This document shows, in pieces, positions 8,392-15,128 of a stretch of 34,326 nt of DNA (its first letter is position 1; the number at the start of each line of letters is the position of its first letter). This DNA is from Minisyncoccota bacterium (GTDB taxonomy: Bacteria > Patescibacteriota > Minisyncoccia > Phycocordibacterales > UBA918). The notes beneath the pieces are model-generated. The model was not told the DNA's origin, made no database searches, and saw only the letters and a list, made by a program, of their open reading frames with translations. The stretch is taken from contig JAJOLC010000019.1 in assembly GCA_021129655.1 (NCBI GenBank), positions 1 through 34,326 on the forward strand, written 5' to 3'. Made by a program: the position numbers and the translations under genes.

Positions 8392-9273
8392 ATGGAACCT
8401 TCATTTAAATTTGTATTCTTTGGTGGCGAGCCATTAGCAGTACCAGTATTAGAAAAACTTAAAGAGGAAGGGTTAATGCCAGATTTGATTATCTGCAACC
8501 CGGATCGACCGAGCGGTCGCGGGCAAGAACTCAGTGAACCGCCAGCTAAAGTTTGGGCTGAGGAGCAAGGAATCGAAGTATTTCAACCGAGCTCATACAA
8601 AGATGGTGTAGCTAAGGAGAAGCTGTCTCAAGGTAAATGGGATGTGTTCGTTGTGGTTGCTTACAACTTTATTCTGCCTAAATGGCTGTTAGATATTCCT
8701 GAACGTGGTGTTGTTAACGTGCACCCCTCTCTCCTGCCTAAACTCAGAGGCTCAAGTCCTATCCGCACTGCCATCAAAGACAATCTACCTGAAGATGTTG
8801 GAGTTACTATTATGCTACTTGATGAAAAAATGGACGAAGGCCCAACGCTGGAGCAAGAGGAGCTACCACTAACTAAAGCCAACTGGCCAATGAGTGGGCC
8901 CGAGCTAGACAAGACCCTAGCCGAACTCGGTGGTGAGTTGCTAGCCGAAATTTTACCAGCCTGGGTAGCAGATGAACTGTCCCCCCAAGAACAAGAGCAC
9001 AAAGCCGCCACTTACTGCGGAAAGCTTAGTAAGAGTGACAGTGAGCTAAGTATCGACCCCCAGCGCATGTTAGCCGGCCGAGAAGCAACGAAGGCTTGGC
9101 ATACTATAAATGCTTTTGTGGGTATCGGTGACACATTCTTCATGCACAATGGAAAGCGAGTAAAAATTAAGAAGGCGGAGCTTACTAACGGCGGCTCATT
9201 ACGTTTACTTAGAGTAATTCCAGAAGGTAAGAAAGAGATTGATTTTAACGACTATCTGAACCGGTTGACTTAA
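8392..9273 (+). CDS. fmt: Methionyl-tRNA formyltransferase
   Basis: Formylates initiator Met-tRNA using 10-formyl-tetrahydrofolate. The catalytic Asn/His region is seen as VNVHPSLLPKLRGSSPIRTAI, and the conserved Asp region as DVGVTIMLLDEKMDEG. The N-terminal nucleotide-fold strand reads KFVFFGGEPLAVPVLEKL. The track start at 8296 lies inside def in another frame; the ATG at 8392, one base after the def stop, gives the proper N-terminus (MEPSFKFVFFG). The resulting 293 residues are a little short for the family (about 310), with a compact C-terminal tRNA-binding domain. Translation is probably coupled to def. A strong terminator follows immediately. Confidence 0.95.
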   Translation: MEPSFKFVFFGGEPLAVPVLEKLKEEGLMPDLIICNPDRPSGRGQELSEPPAKVWAEEQGIEVFQPSSYKDGVAKEKLSQGKWDVFVVVAYNFILPKWLLDIPERGVVNVHPSLLPKLRGSSPIRTAIKDNLPEDVGVTIMLLDEKMDEGPTLEQEELPLTKANWPMSGPELDKTLAELGGELLAEILPAWVADELSPQEQEHKAATYCGKLSKSDSELSIDPQRMLAGREATKAWHTINAFVGIGDTFFMHNGKRVKIKKAELTNGGSLRLLRVIPEGKKEIDFNDYLNRLT

Positions 9274-9325
9274 GTAACACAAAAGACCGGAAAGGCTTAG
9301 CTTTTCCGGTCTTTTGTGTTACTTT
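9274..9325. terminator. Bidirectional terminator between fmt and hpf
   Basis: Long inverted repeat with arms containing AACACAAAAGACCGGAAA and its complement, loop around TTAG. A and T runs lie at both sides, so it can stop transcription from fmt (plus) and from the convergent hpf gene (minus). Confidence 0.85.
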
Positions 9326-9331
9326 CCTACC

Positions 9332-9700
9332 CTACTGATTATCTTCTAGCATCCGCTCCTTCGCCTCCCTTCCGGCGTTTTTATCTAAGGTAACTTGCTT
9401 CTCTTTAGCACGTCTCATTTCCTTGTCTAACTCACTCCTAACCTCATCTACAGCCTTCTCAAAGCTCTCCTCAGTAGCTTCAGCTCTATACGCATTACCA
9501 TTAACAGTCAAGTTAGCTGTTACCTGATGAATTTGACCATTATTATGCGGAGCAACCTTACTAAATTCAACCTCACAAGCAACTGATTCACCATCATGAA
9601 TGAATTTTTCTAAGGACTTCATCTTTTGGTCAACCAATTCTGCCAATATTTTTGCATCATCCACATCATTGTACTTGTACTTAATAACAGGAAATGTCAT
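9332..9700 (-). CDS. hpf: Ribosome hibernation promoting factor (HPF/RaiA, S30AE family)
   Basis: Small ribosome-binding factor that silences idle ribosomes under stress. The 122-residue product follows the S30AE pattern: an N-terminal strand (FPVIKYKYNDVDDAKILAELV), a central strand pair (CEVEFSKVAPHNNGQIHQVTANLTV), then the helix AEATEESFEKAVDEVRSELDKEMRRAKEK and a charged tail. It has the short form without the C-terminal dimerisation domain of long HPF. The gene lies 21 nt downstream of the glutaredoxin gene on the same strand and is probably co-transcribed with it. No Shine-Dalgarno site precedes the ATG. Confidence 0.85.
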   Translation of the reverse strand: MTFPVIKYKYNDVDDAKILAELVDQKMKSLEKFIHDGESVACEVEFSKVAPHNNGQIHQVTANLTVNGNAYRAEATEESFEKAVDEVRSELDKEMRRAKEKQVTLDKNAGREAKERMLEDNQ

Positions 9701-9721
9701 ATCAATATAAAACTTAAACTA

Positions 9722-10036
9722 TTAACCTTCGCATGATTCGCAGGTTGAGCCACCAACATGAATTTTAGGTTTTGCAGACTCTGTATTGTCGTTATCTGTA
9801 GTCAAGCGATTCTCTCTTATGTACTCAATAATATCTCCAGATTCATACATAGAAACACCCTTTTCAGAATCAACCAAAAAAGGAACTTGCATCTTCCCAC
9901 CTTTTTCCATCAGTTCTGTATGAGCTGCCTCGTCCTCTGAAACATCCTTCATTTCAAGCTCAATCTTGAGGTTTTCAGCCATCTGAATAACTCTTTGGCA
10001 AAATGGGCAAGTTGGTTTGTAGTAAAGGGTAAGCAT
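9722..10036 (-). CDS. Glutaredoxin-like thiol-disulfide oxidoreductase
   Basis: Thioredoxin-fold redox protein of 104 residues. The N-terminal strand leads into the active site KPTCPFCQRV (CPFC, near CPYC of glutaredoxins). The cis-proline loop is QVPFLVD and the glutathione-binding turn is YESGDIIEYI. Unusually, the C-terminus carries an extra pair of cysteines (STCESCEG) after a ~20-residue Thr/Asp/Asn-rich linker; these could pass electrons to the active site or bind metal (inference). It is upstream of hpf in a likely two-gene stress operon. A TATAAT box lies 38 nt before the ATG. Confidence 0.88.
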   Translation of the reverse strand: MLTLYYKPTCPFCQRVIQMAENLKIELEMKDVSEDEAAHTELMEKGGKMQVPFLVDSEKGVSMYESGDIIEYIRENRLTTDNDNTESAKPKIHVGGSTCESCEG

Positions 10037-10074
10037 GTTTTTCGTATTTATTATTAAATGGTAACTCTCCTACT

Positions 10075-10080
10075 ATTATA
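10075..10080 (-). promoter_or_regulatory. -10 box upstream of glutaredoxin
   Basis: TATAAT on the minus strand, giving a leader of about 32 nt. No clear -35 box at normal spacing. Confidence 0.45.
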
Positions 10081-10150
10081 CTACGCGCGCAGTCTCAACA
10101 CCATTCAAGATTAATATGTAGTATTCAAGTACTGTTTAGATTTAAATAAA

Positions 10151-10180
10151 CAAAAAGCACCCCTAGGGGTGCTTTTTATT
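10151..10180 (-). terminator. Terminator of the cold-shock gene
   Basis: Near-perfect palindrome AAAAAGCACCCC / GGGGTGCTTTTT with a tiny loop, about 16 nt past the csp stop. T run on the minus strand. Confidence 0.85.
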
Positions 10181-10195
10181 TATACGAGTCTGAAA

Positions 10196-10399
10196 TTATT
10201 CAGCTGCTCGACTAACGTTTACAGCGTTAGGTCCTTTTGGACCTTCACCTACTTCAAATGTAAGCGCGTCACCTTCTTGAAGGTCATCAAACGCTACATC
10301 GTTAAGTTCGTTAACGTGGAAGAAAAGATCTTTTTCTTCACCATCTCGTGCGATAAATCCGTACCCGTTGTTGAGTCGGACAACTTTTCCTTGTTGCAT
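10196..10399 (-). CDS. csp: Cold-shock domain protein
   Basis: Single cold-shock domain of 67 residues, an RNA/ssDNA chaperone. The RNP1-type motif NGYGFI and the RNP2-type motif DLFFHV are both present, followed by the typical ending (EGPKGPNAVNVSRA). No Shine-Dalgarno site is visible near the ATG. The gene is monocistronic, with its own terminator and a leader of about 95 nt, the arrangement expected for a cold-regulated csp. Confidence 0.96.
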   Translation of the reverse strand: MQQGKVVRLNNGYGFIARDGEEKDLFFHVNELNDVAFDDLQEGDALTFEVGEGPKGPNAVNVSRAAE

Positions 10400-10517
10400 A
10401 TTGTTCTAAACAAATTTTTTTAATAAATCTCAAACCTTTTGAGAAACGTATAAACATATTTGCTTAGTACAGTTCCGATTTGAGCCATAAGGATATAACT
10501 TTATAGCAATTTGTCAA
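10400..10517 (-). promoter_or_regulatory. csp promoter and long structured 5' leader
   Basis: On the minus strand, TTGACA (10512-10517) lies just before an extended -10, TTGC plus TATAAA (10500-10505). The spacing between these two is too short for a normal -35/-10 pair, so the extended -10 is probably what matters. Transcription would start near 10493, leaving ~95 nt untranslated. The leader holds a small hairpin (10429-10443, CTCAAA/TTTGAG) and an A/T-rich tract next to the ATG. Confidence 0.5.
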
Positions 10518-10536
10518 TGCTTTTTAACACAAAAAG

Positions 10537-10570
10537 AAGCCGTAACATGTATATACACAAGTTACGGCTT
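10537..10570 (-). terminator. Terminator of the small secreted protein gene
   Basis: Stem AAGCCGTAAC / GTTACGGCTT with a 14-nt A/T-rich loop, followed on the minus strand by a T-rich tail. It lies 15 nt past the stop of the 106-residue ORF. Confidence 0.75.
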
Positions 10571-10585
10571 ATATTAAAAACTGAC

Positions 10586-10906
10586 TTACCAGCAAGTAAA
10601 GGTACAAACACCCCATGGATTATTAGCTATACAGTTATTCATAGCTATGTCCCTAGCTTGCCACCAGACAGTACTTTGCCCATTACCCCAAGCTCCACTA
10701 GGACTCCTGGCATGACATCTCCATACGTACACATGCCCCCAAACATGATTAGCTTTCAGACTTTTACCAACAGATGAATCTGAAGAATATTGCAGAGTCT
10801 GGAAGAAAGCAGACTTATCTTGAGCCCTGTCTGCAGAGACCGCTACGGTTGCATAAGGTGAACACATCATAATGATGCATAACGGAAGAAATAGCTTGTA
10901 TTTCAT
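10586..10906 (-). CDS. Small secreted cysteine-containing protein, unknown function
   Basis: 106 residues with a clear Sec signal peptide: KYK, a hydrophobic core LFLPLCIIMMCSPYATVAV, and a likely cleavage site after VSA. The mature part ends in a Trp/Cys-rich block (WRCHARSPSGAWGNG, ARDIAMNNCIANNP, VCTFTCW) with four cysteines that could form two disulfides. The pattern of an Ala/Asn-rich helix leading to Cys, followed by a C-x3-C ending, faintly recalls the DUF4189 family, but I cannot confirm that. It has its own good promoter, a strong Shine-Dalgarno site (AAGGAGAAGG) and a terminator, so it is a real, self-contained gene. An envelope or extracellular role is inferred from the signal peptide. 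Confidence 0.7.
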   Translation of the reverse strand: MKYKLFLPLCIIMMCSPYATVAVSADRAQDKSAFFQTLQYSSDSSVGKSLKANHVWGHVYVWRCHARSPSGAWGNGQSTVWWQARDIAMNNCIANNPWGVCTFTCW

Positions 10907-10954
10907 TTTCCTTCTCCTTGTTTTCGATTACACGACATGAGCAATCTGCGAAAC

Positions 10955-10982
10955 ATTCTATATTTTAAGCACCATGTGTCAA
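10955..10982 (-). promoter_or_regulatory. Sigma-70-like promoter of the secreted protein gene
   Basis: TTGACA (10977-10982), a 16-nt spacer and TAGAAT (10955-10960) on the minus strand. Predicted leader of about 40 nt containing the Shine-Dalgarno site. Confidence 0.65.
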
Positions 10983-11114
10983 GCCGGCACAGTAATACAC
11001 AATACAAGTGAATATCCGACCTTACATTTGACAACACTTCCTTGCAAAATCAATACACTAAGAGTACATTAACAAGTGAATACATTGTTCATTTACAACA
11101 CAAGGAGAATAAAA

Positions 11115-12707
11115 ATGGCAGAGCGAAGACATGGTCGAAGAAACCCTTCTAAGCGCAAACCGGCACGTGCACCAACTTCAAAAGTTCATACCTCACGCAA
11201 TAAACCAAAGAGTAAAAAGGGTGAAGAGAACAGTATCCCTGTCAAAAAAAGTATTCCTGATTCCTTTAGAGGCATCAGGAAGGAATGGGGCGGAATAATT
11301 TCATTTGTACTAGACACAAACGTAATAATGACAGCGTGGGATTCATTGTTTAAATTTGAAGAACATGACGTCTATATTGTTAGTCAGGTCCTCAAGGAAC
11401 TGGATAAGTACAAAAAGGGACATTCAGCTGAAGCTATGAACAGTCGCAAGGCAACTCGTATTTTAGACAAACTGTCTAAAGGCAAAACCCCAAACCAGTT
11501 AGCTGAAGGCTTGCCATTAATACCCCCAGCTGAACTCGAGAACGGAAAACCTCGTAATGGTAAACTTTTCTTCAATTTTTCTAATCCTATATTCATAAAA
11601 CATGATGACGTTGATCTAGACTCTAATGAGCCAGACGATAGAATAATATCTATCTGCCTATCTCTAAGACTCCAAGGTAAGCGTGTAGTCTTTATCTCAA
11701 ACGACGGTAATGCTAGAATCAAGGCTAGAGCATATGGAATAGAAGCAGAAGAGTATCTAAATGAAGCAGCAACAGAAATTGCTTCTTCTGGTGAGGAGGA
11801 TAGGCGCACAGGGTTCCATAAGGTTCCTGATAATATTTGGGATGAGTTGGATGACATAAAGATAGAAAATATGCACGGAGTAAGTCAGTACGAACTGTCA
11901 CATTCGTTTTTCAAAAGAGTTACTTGCAATGAATTCTTACTTTTTTCTAACGGGCCAAAAGGAAAACTATTAAAGCTACAAGTGATCACCAAGAAGAACC
12001 AGAGTCGTATCATAGCTAAAACTTTTTATCAGAGTGAGCAAGGAGTCTGGGGTGTAACGGGGAGAAATGTTGAGCAAGAGCTAGCCCTTCAGCTTCTAAT
12101 GGATGACAGCATTGTCTGTGTGTCACTAGCAGGATTAGCAGGTAGTGGTAAAACCTATTTAGCACTAGCAGCAGCCCTGCAACAAGCCTACTCCGATGAC
12201 ACAACCTACAAAAGGATTATTATTTCACGAGCAACTGTTGGATCGGATGAAGATATTGGTTTTCTACCGGGTGACGAAGAGGAAAAAATGAGTCCTTGGA
12301 TGGGTTCAATGCACGACAACCTGGAAGCCTTGACTGAAGATGAGTCTAATGACAGCTCGAAGTCACTTTCACGTCAGATGACACAAGCCTTCTTGAGAGA
12401 GAAAATAAAGATTAAATCACTAAACTTTATGAAAGGGCGGACTTTTCAAAACACCTTTCTGATTATTGATGAGGCTCAAGACTTGACTGTCAAAAAGCTG
12501 AAAATGATAACTACTAGAATTGGTGTGGGTTCAAAGATTATCCTATTGGGTAACGTTGCTCAAATAGATGACCCGTACATCAACGAACACACGTCAGGCA
12601 TATCCGTTATCATCAGAGCTTTCGCAGACTCAAAACTTGCAGGACATGTAACCCTGCAACAAGGTGAGCGTAGCGCATTTGCAACTGAGGCGGAGGAGCG
12701 CCTTTAA
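11115..12707 (+). CDS. phoH: PIN domain - PhoH family ATPase (YlaK type)
   Basis: Two-domain protein pairing a PIN-fold nuclease with a PhoH superfamily 1-type ATPase; such proteins are linked to RNA unwinding and cleavage. A basic N-terminal tail (~60 residues, Arg/Lys-rich) comes first. The PIN domain follows, with acidic residues in FVLDTNVIMTAWD, QVLKELDKYKKG, EPDDRIISICL and FISNDGNARIKA. The PhoH domain has Walker A LAGSGKTYLALAAA, Walker B FLIIDEAQDLT and the closing GNVAQIDDPY. The start at 11115 is fixed by AAGGAG 7 nt upstream; the track's GTG at 11076 would place that site inside the gene. TTGACA at 11028-11033 may be the -35 box. Gene ends before two back-to-back terminators. Confidence 0.92.
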   Translation: MAERRHGRRNPSKRKPARAPTSKVHTSRNKPKSKKGEENSIPVKKSIPDSFRGIRKEWGGIISFVLDTNVIMTAWDSLFKFEEHDVYIVSQVLKELDKYKKGHSAEAMNSRKATRILDKLSKGKTPNQLAEGLPLIPPAELENGKPRNGKLFFNFSNPIFIKHDDVDLDSNEPDDRIISICLSLRLQGKRVVFISNDGNARIKARAYGIEAEEYLNEAATEIASSGEEDRRTGFHKVPDNIWDELDDIKIENMHGVSQYELSHSFFKRVTCNEFLLFSNGPKGKLLKLQVITKKNQSRIIAKTFYQSEQGVWGVTGRNVEQELALQLLMDDSIVCVSLAGLAGSGKTYLALAAALQQAYSDDTTYKRIIISRATVGSDEDIGFLPGDEEEKMSPWMGSMHDNLEALTEDESNDSSKSLSRQMTQAFLREKIKIKSLNFMKGRTFQNTFLIIDEAQDLTVKKLKMITTRIGVGSKIILLGNVAQIDDPYINEHTSGISVIIRAFADSKLAGHVTLQQGERSAFATEAEERL

Positions 12708-12736
12708 CTTAAACCTTGTACTGTTCTTTTAACCCC

Positions 12737-12768
12737 AAGGGGACTGTTTTACAACAGTCCCCTTTTCA
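12737..12768 (+). terminator. Terminator of phoH
   Basis: Perfect 12-bp stem AAGGGGACTGTT / AACAGTCCCCTT with loop TTAC and a T tail, 29 nt after the phoH stop. Confidence 0.88.
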
Positions 12769-12778
12769 TTATAAAAAT

Positions 12779-12804
12779 AAACCCCACAAATTAATGTGGG
12801 GTTT
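12779..12804 (-). terminator. Terminator of the Crp-like gene
   Basis: Stem AAACCCCACA / TGTGGGGTTT with loop AATTAA. A and T runs flank both sides, so it may work in both directions; it is 20 nt past the minus-strand Crp-like stop. Confidence 0.82.
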
Positions 12805-12823
12805 TCTAATTCTTCTTAGATTA

Positions 12824-13432
12824 CTATACGCAAATTGCCGCATAAGTTGGTGTACATTTCTTGCACTCTTTCTTCTTTTCTTGCCAGGCTGCACTGCGAG
12901 ATATTGTTTCAGGCCTGATACCACTTAACGAAGCAACGTCATGTGTTCTTAGATTACACATATGCATGTTGGGTTTACTATTCAGAAATAATATTACTCG
13001 CTCTACTTTTATCTCTGCTAAACCAGATGACAATACTGATACTCTGTCACAATAATCCTTCGTTGTTGAATGCAATATTTCTAAGCCGTAGCTCAAAACT
13101 CTACTAGAGAGAGCTCTGACCTCACTTTTAGAAACTATCAAAACCTCTCCCTTTGAGGCAACTTGTAAAGCTATATCACTGCCCAATTCCCAGAATGGAA
13201 TTACTTGACCAGGACTATACACCTGAATAATTTTCTCAATGTCACCATTGATACTATGCTTTCGTAATATGAGCACCGCAGTAATAGGTATAACTAGACT
13301 ATCTTTACGAATAATCTGCTTTTCCTTCAGCGTTTCTGTACACCTACCTAACTGCGCCAACATAGCACCCGTGAGTACAGACAGTAAGCGATTTCTTGGC
13401 AAGATACTCAAAGTTGAGACCGAAACTTCCAT
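12824..13432 (-). CDS. Crp/Fnr-like transcription regulator (divergent)
   Basis: 202 residues. The first ~130 resemble a cNMP-binding-like beta-roll (SLVIPITAVLILRKHS, YSPGQVIPFWELG, ASKGEVLIVSKSEVRALS). The C-terminal part has a winged-helix pattern, RTHDVASLSGIRPETISRSAAW, close to the recognition helix of Crp/Fnr proteins (R-ETISR). The Gly- and Arg-rich phosphate-binding cassette that binds cyclic AMP in Crp is not evident, so a cAMP ligand is unlikely. The tail is Cys-rich (ECKKCTPTYAAIC), which might bind a metal cluster or zinc, but Fnr normally uses N-terminal cysteines. It has a good Shine-Dalgarno site (AGGAG, 8 nt from ATG) and its own terminator. Targets unknown. Confidence 0.65.
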   Translation of the reverse strand: MEVSVSTLSILPRNRLLSVLTGAMLAQLGRCTETLKEKQIIRKDSLVIPITAVLILRKHSINGDIEKIIQVYSPGQVIPFWELGSDIALQVASKGEVLIVSKSEVRALSSRVLSYGLEILHSTTKDYCDRVSVLSSGLAEIKVERVILFLNSKPNMHMCNLRTHDVASLSGIRPETISRSAAWQEKKKECKKCTPTYAAICV

Positions 13433-13525
13433 TAGCTATTCTCCTATAAAAAGATAAAAATCAAACTAAACCAGCGCTACAATACATACAAAACTTGTAT
13501 CTGTAAATTACAAAATAAAGTTTTT

Positions 13526-13726
13526 CTATACAGCGTCAAATCTGACTCTATTGTCTGACATCCACTTATCCATCTCTTGCTTCTTATCCTCAGCTGACAT
13601 ACCCTCCTTTCCTTTCATCACGTCTGCATGAGCATCCATATAGTGAGGCAGTAGCGCCTGCATCCAATCTTCAAAGGCTTCTCCATCGGCAGTCACTTCA
13701 CACAAATCACATTTTATAGTTTTCAT
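13526..13726 (-). CDS. Small zinc-finger-like protein, unknown function
   Basis: 66-residue protein beginning MKTIKCDLCEVTADGE. A CxxC pair near the N-terminus and two histidines spaced HxxxxH in ALLPHYMDAHADVM suggest one C2H2-like zinc site. The rest is charged and helical, with no signal peptide or membrane segment. I do not recognise a named family. It is between the Crp-like gene and yaaA on the minus strand, 93 nt upstream of the Crp-like start, and is possibly co-transcribed with it. No Shine-Dalgarno site is visible. The ordered domain pattern argues it is a real gene. Confidence 0.65.
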   Translation of the reverse strand: MKTIKCDLCEVTADGEAFEDWMQALLPHYMDAHADVMKGKEGMSAEDKKQEMDKWMSDNRVRFDAV

Positions 13727-13786
13727 AGCAAATGATTGTTCTTAGTTAGCAATAATAAAACATACCATAGCGAACTAGAGAGGTCT

Positions 13787-13795
13787 TGCTATAGT
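13787..13795 (+). promoter_or_regulatory. Extended -10 promoter of yaaA
   Basis: TGC plus TATAGT, only 7 nt before the yaaA ATG, predicting a leaderless transcript. Confidence 0.6.
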
Positions 13796-13802
13796 AAGAC
13801 GT

Positions 13803-14549
13803 ATGAAAATACTTTTATCACCATCTAAATCACAAGACTTTGATAGCAAAAGTAACCTAGTTAATAAGACCTCCCCAATTTTTAGCTCTGAAACTAATAA
13901 ACTGGTTTCCTATATGCATGCGTACACAAAGGATGACCTAATGAAAATGATGAATATTTCAGAGAGATTGGCCGAACTAAATGTTGACCGGTACACAAAT
14001 TGGGCTGCGGCTAAACAGAAACAAGCAATTTCAGCATTTACCGGGGACGTCTATAGTGTATTTCAAAACAACACTCTATCAAACAGCACTCTAACTTACC
14101 TCGAAGAACATATACGGATTATTTCTGGTTTATATGGCCTTCTCAGTCCCCTCACTCTAATTAAGCCCTACCGACTAGAAATGGGCAGAAGGGTCTTCAC
14201 TAGTGCAGATAAATCGAACAGTATTAGACTGTATGATTTTTGGGGAGACTTAGTCACAAGCTATCTTACTAATCATGATGTAATTATAAACTTAGCTTCA
14301 AATGAGTACTGCAAGGTTATAGACACTTCCCTTCTTAAGGGTAAATTCATCACCATTGTATTCAAAACTAGAAAAAATGGGGCAATGAAAATTATCCCTA
14401 TCTTTGCAAAAAGGGAGCGAGGTGCCATGGCACTCTGGATGGCTCAAAACAACATAAAGAACGTAGAGAAGATAAAAGAGTATAACAAGAATGGATATCA
14501 GTTCAGCAAAGCTGATTCGAGTGAGTTAGCCTGGATTTTTGTAAATTAA
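13803..14549 (+). CDS. yaaA: Peroxide stress protein YaaA (DUF328 family)
   Basis: 248 residues, matching the YaaA family in length. In E. coli YaaA lowers free iron during peroxide stress and has a DNA-binding fold. Family signatures are clear: the start MKILLSPSKSQDF, the central GLYGLLSPLTLIKPYRLEMG, INLASNEYCKVID, and near the end FAKRERGAMALWM. The gene has its own extended -10 box directly before the ATG and a terminator after the stop, so it is a single-gene unit. Neighbours on both sides are minus-strand genes. Confidence 0.93.
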   Translation: MKILLSPSKSQDFDSKSNLVNKTSPIFSSETNKLVSYMHAYTKDDLMKMMNISERLAELNVDRYTNWAAAKQKQAISAFTGDVYSVFQNNTLSNSTLTYLEEHIRIISGLYGLLSPLTLIKPYRLEMGRRVFTSADKSNSIRLYDFWGDLVTSYLTNHDVIINLASNEYCKVIDTSLLKGKFITIVFKTRKNGAMKIIPIFAKRERGAMALWMAQNNIKNVEKIKEYNKNGYQFSKADSSELAWIFVN

Positions 14550-14571
14550 ACAAAATCGGCTGCACTCATAT

Positions 14572-14602
14572 AAAAAACACCCAAATGCTTTGGGTGTTTT
14601 TT
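14572..14602. terminator. Bidirectional terminator between yaaA and the GlcG-like gene
   Basis: Stem AAAAAACACCCAAA / TTTGGGTGTTTTTT with a 3-nt loop. Suited to both convergent genes. Confidence 0.88.
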
Positions 14603-14619
14603 ATTATCGAAAATTTAAC

Positions 14620-15033
14620 TTAAGCTGTTGCTGTTGCTGTTGCTCCAGCTTCTGCTACAGCATGGTCATTCTCAACAGTACTACCGCTTACCCCTATAGC
14701 ACCAATGATATTCCCTTCTACATCCTTCACTGGCACACCACCCGGAAAAGTGATCAGACCCTCGTTTGAATGCTCAATACCAAACAGTGCTCCTCCTGGC
14801 TGTGAAAGTGTGCCGATAATACCAGTGTCCATATCAAAGAATCTAGCTGTTTTAGCTTTCTTGATTGATATATCCAAAGAACCTAACCAGGCTCCGTCCA
14901 TACGACCGAACGCGACCAAATTAGCACCAGCATCAACCACTGCAATATTCATTTTTGTATCCAACTCTACTGATTTTGCTTTTGCAGCGACAATCATTTT
15001 TTCTGCTTGTTCTAGGGTAATAGTCATATCCAA
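14620..15033 (-). CDS. GlcG/HbpS-like (DUF336) heme-binding family protein
   Basis: 137 residues of the GlcG/HbpS family, small proteins of which some bind heme or cobalamin-type cofactors; the ligand here is unknown. The pattern is typical: an N-terminal helix [19 protein letters not shown], then [57 protein letters not shown] and the final DHAVAEAGA. The last residues are an Ala-Thr repeat coded by a short GCTGTT tandem repeat (14624-14645). The start may be Met1 or Met3. A TATAAT box (15091-15096, minus) and a hairpin lie in the leader. It is downstream of the broken SulP gene. Confidence 0.85.
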   Translation of the reverse strand: MDMTITLEQAEKMIVAAKAKSVELDTKMNIAVVDAGANLVAFGRMDGAWLGSLDISIKKAKTARFFDMDTGIIGTLSQPGGALFGIEHSNEGLITFPGGVPVKDVEGNIIGAIGVSGSTVENDHAVAEAGATATATA

Positions 15034-15055
15034 ACTTAATTATATAAACAAATTT

Positions 15056-15082
15056 AAATTCCACACCTAGGGTGTGAAATTT
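15056..15082 (-). promoter_or_regulatory. Hairpin between sulP and the GlcG-like gene
   Basis: An 11-bp stem with one mismatch: CACACC/GGTGTG core, loop TAG, extended by an AAATT/AATTT pair. It could terminate SulP transcription or act in the GlcG-like leader, since a TATAAT box lies just upstream (15091-15096, minus). Confidence 0.5.
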
Positions 15083-15128
15083 GAAAGATGATTATAACCT
15101 AACAACAATCAAAACTGAAATTTAGTAC

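Noticed and set aside
11076-11114. GTG start for phoH
   Set aside because: The Shine-Dalgarno site AAGGAG would lie inside the gene; it fits the ATG at 11115.
14624-14645. GCTGTT tandem repeat as a mobile or CRISPR-like repeat
   Set aside because: Only about 3.5 units and it encodes the Ala-Thr tail of the GlcG-like protein; no CRISPR array exists in the window.
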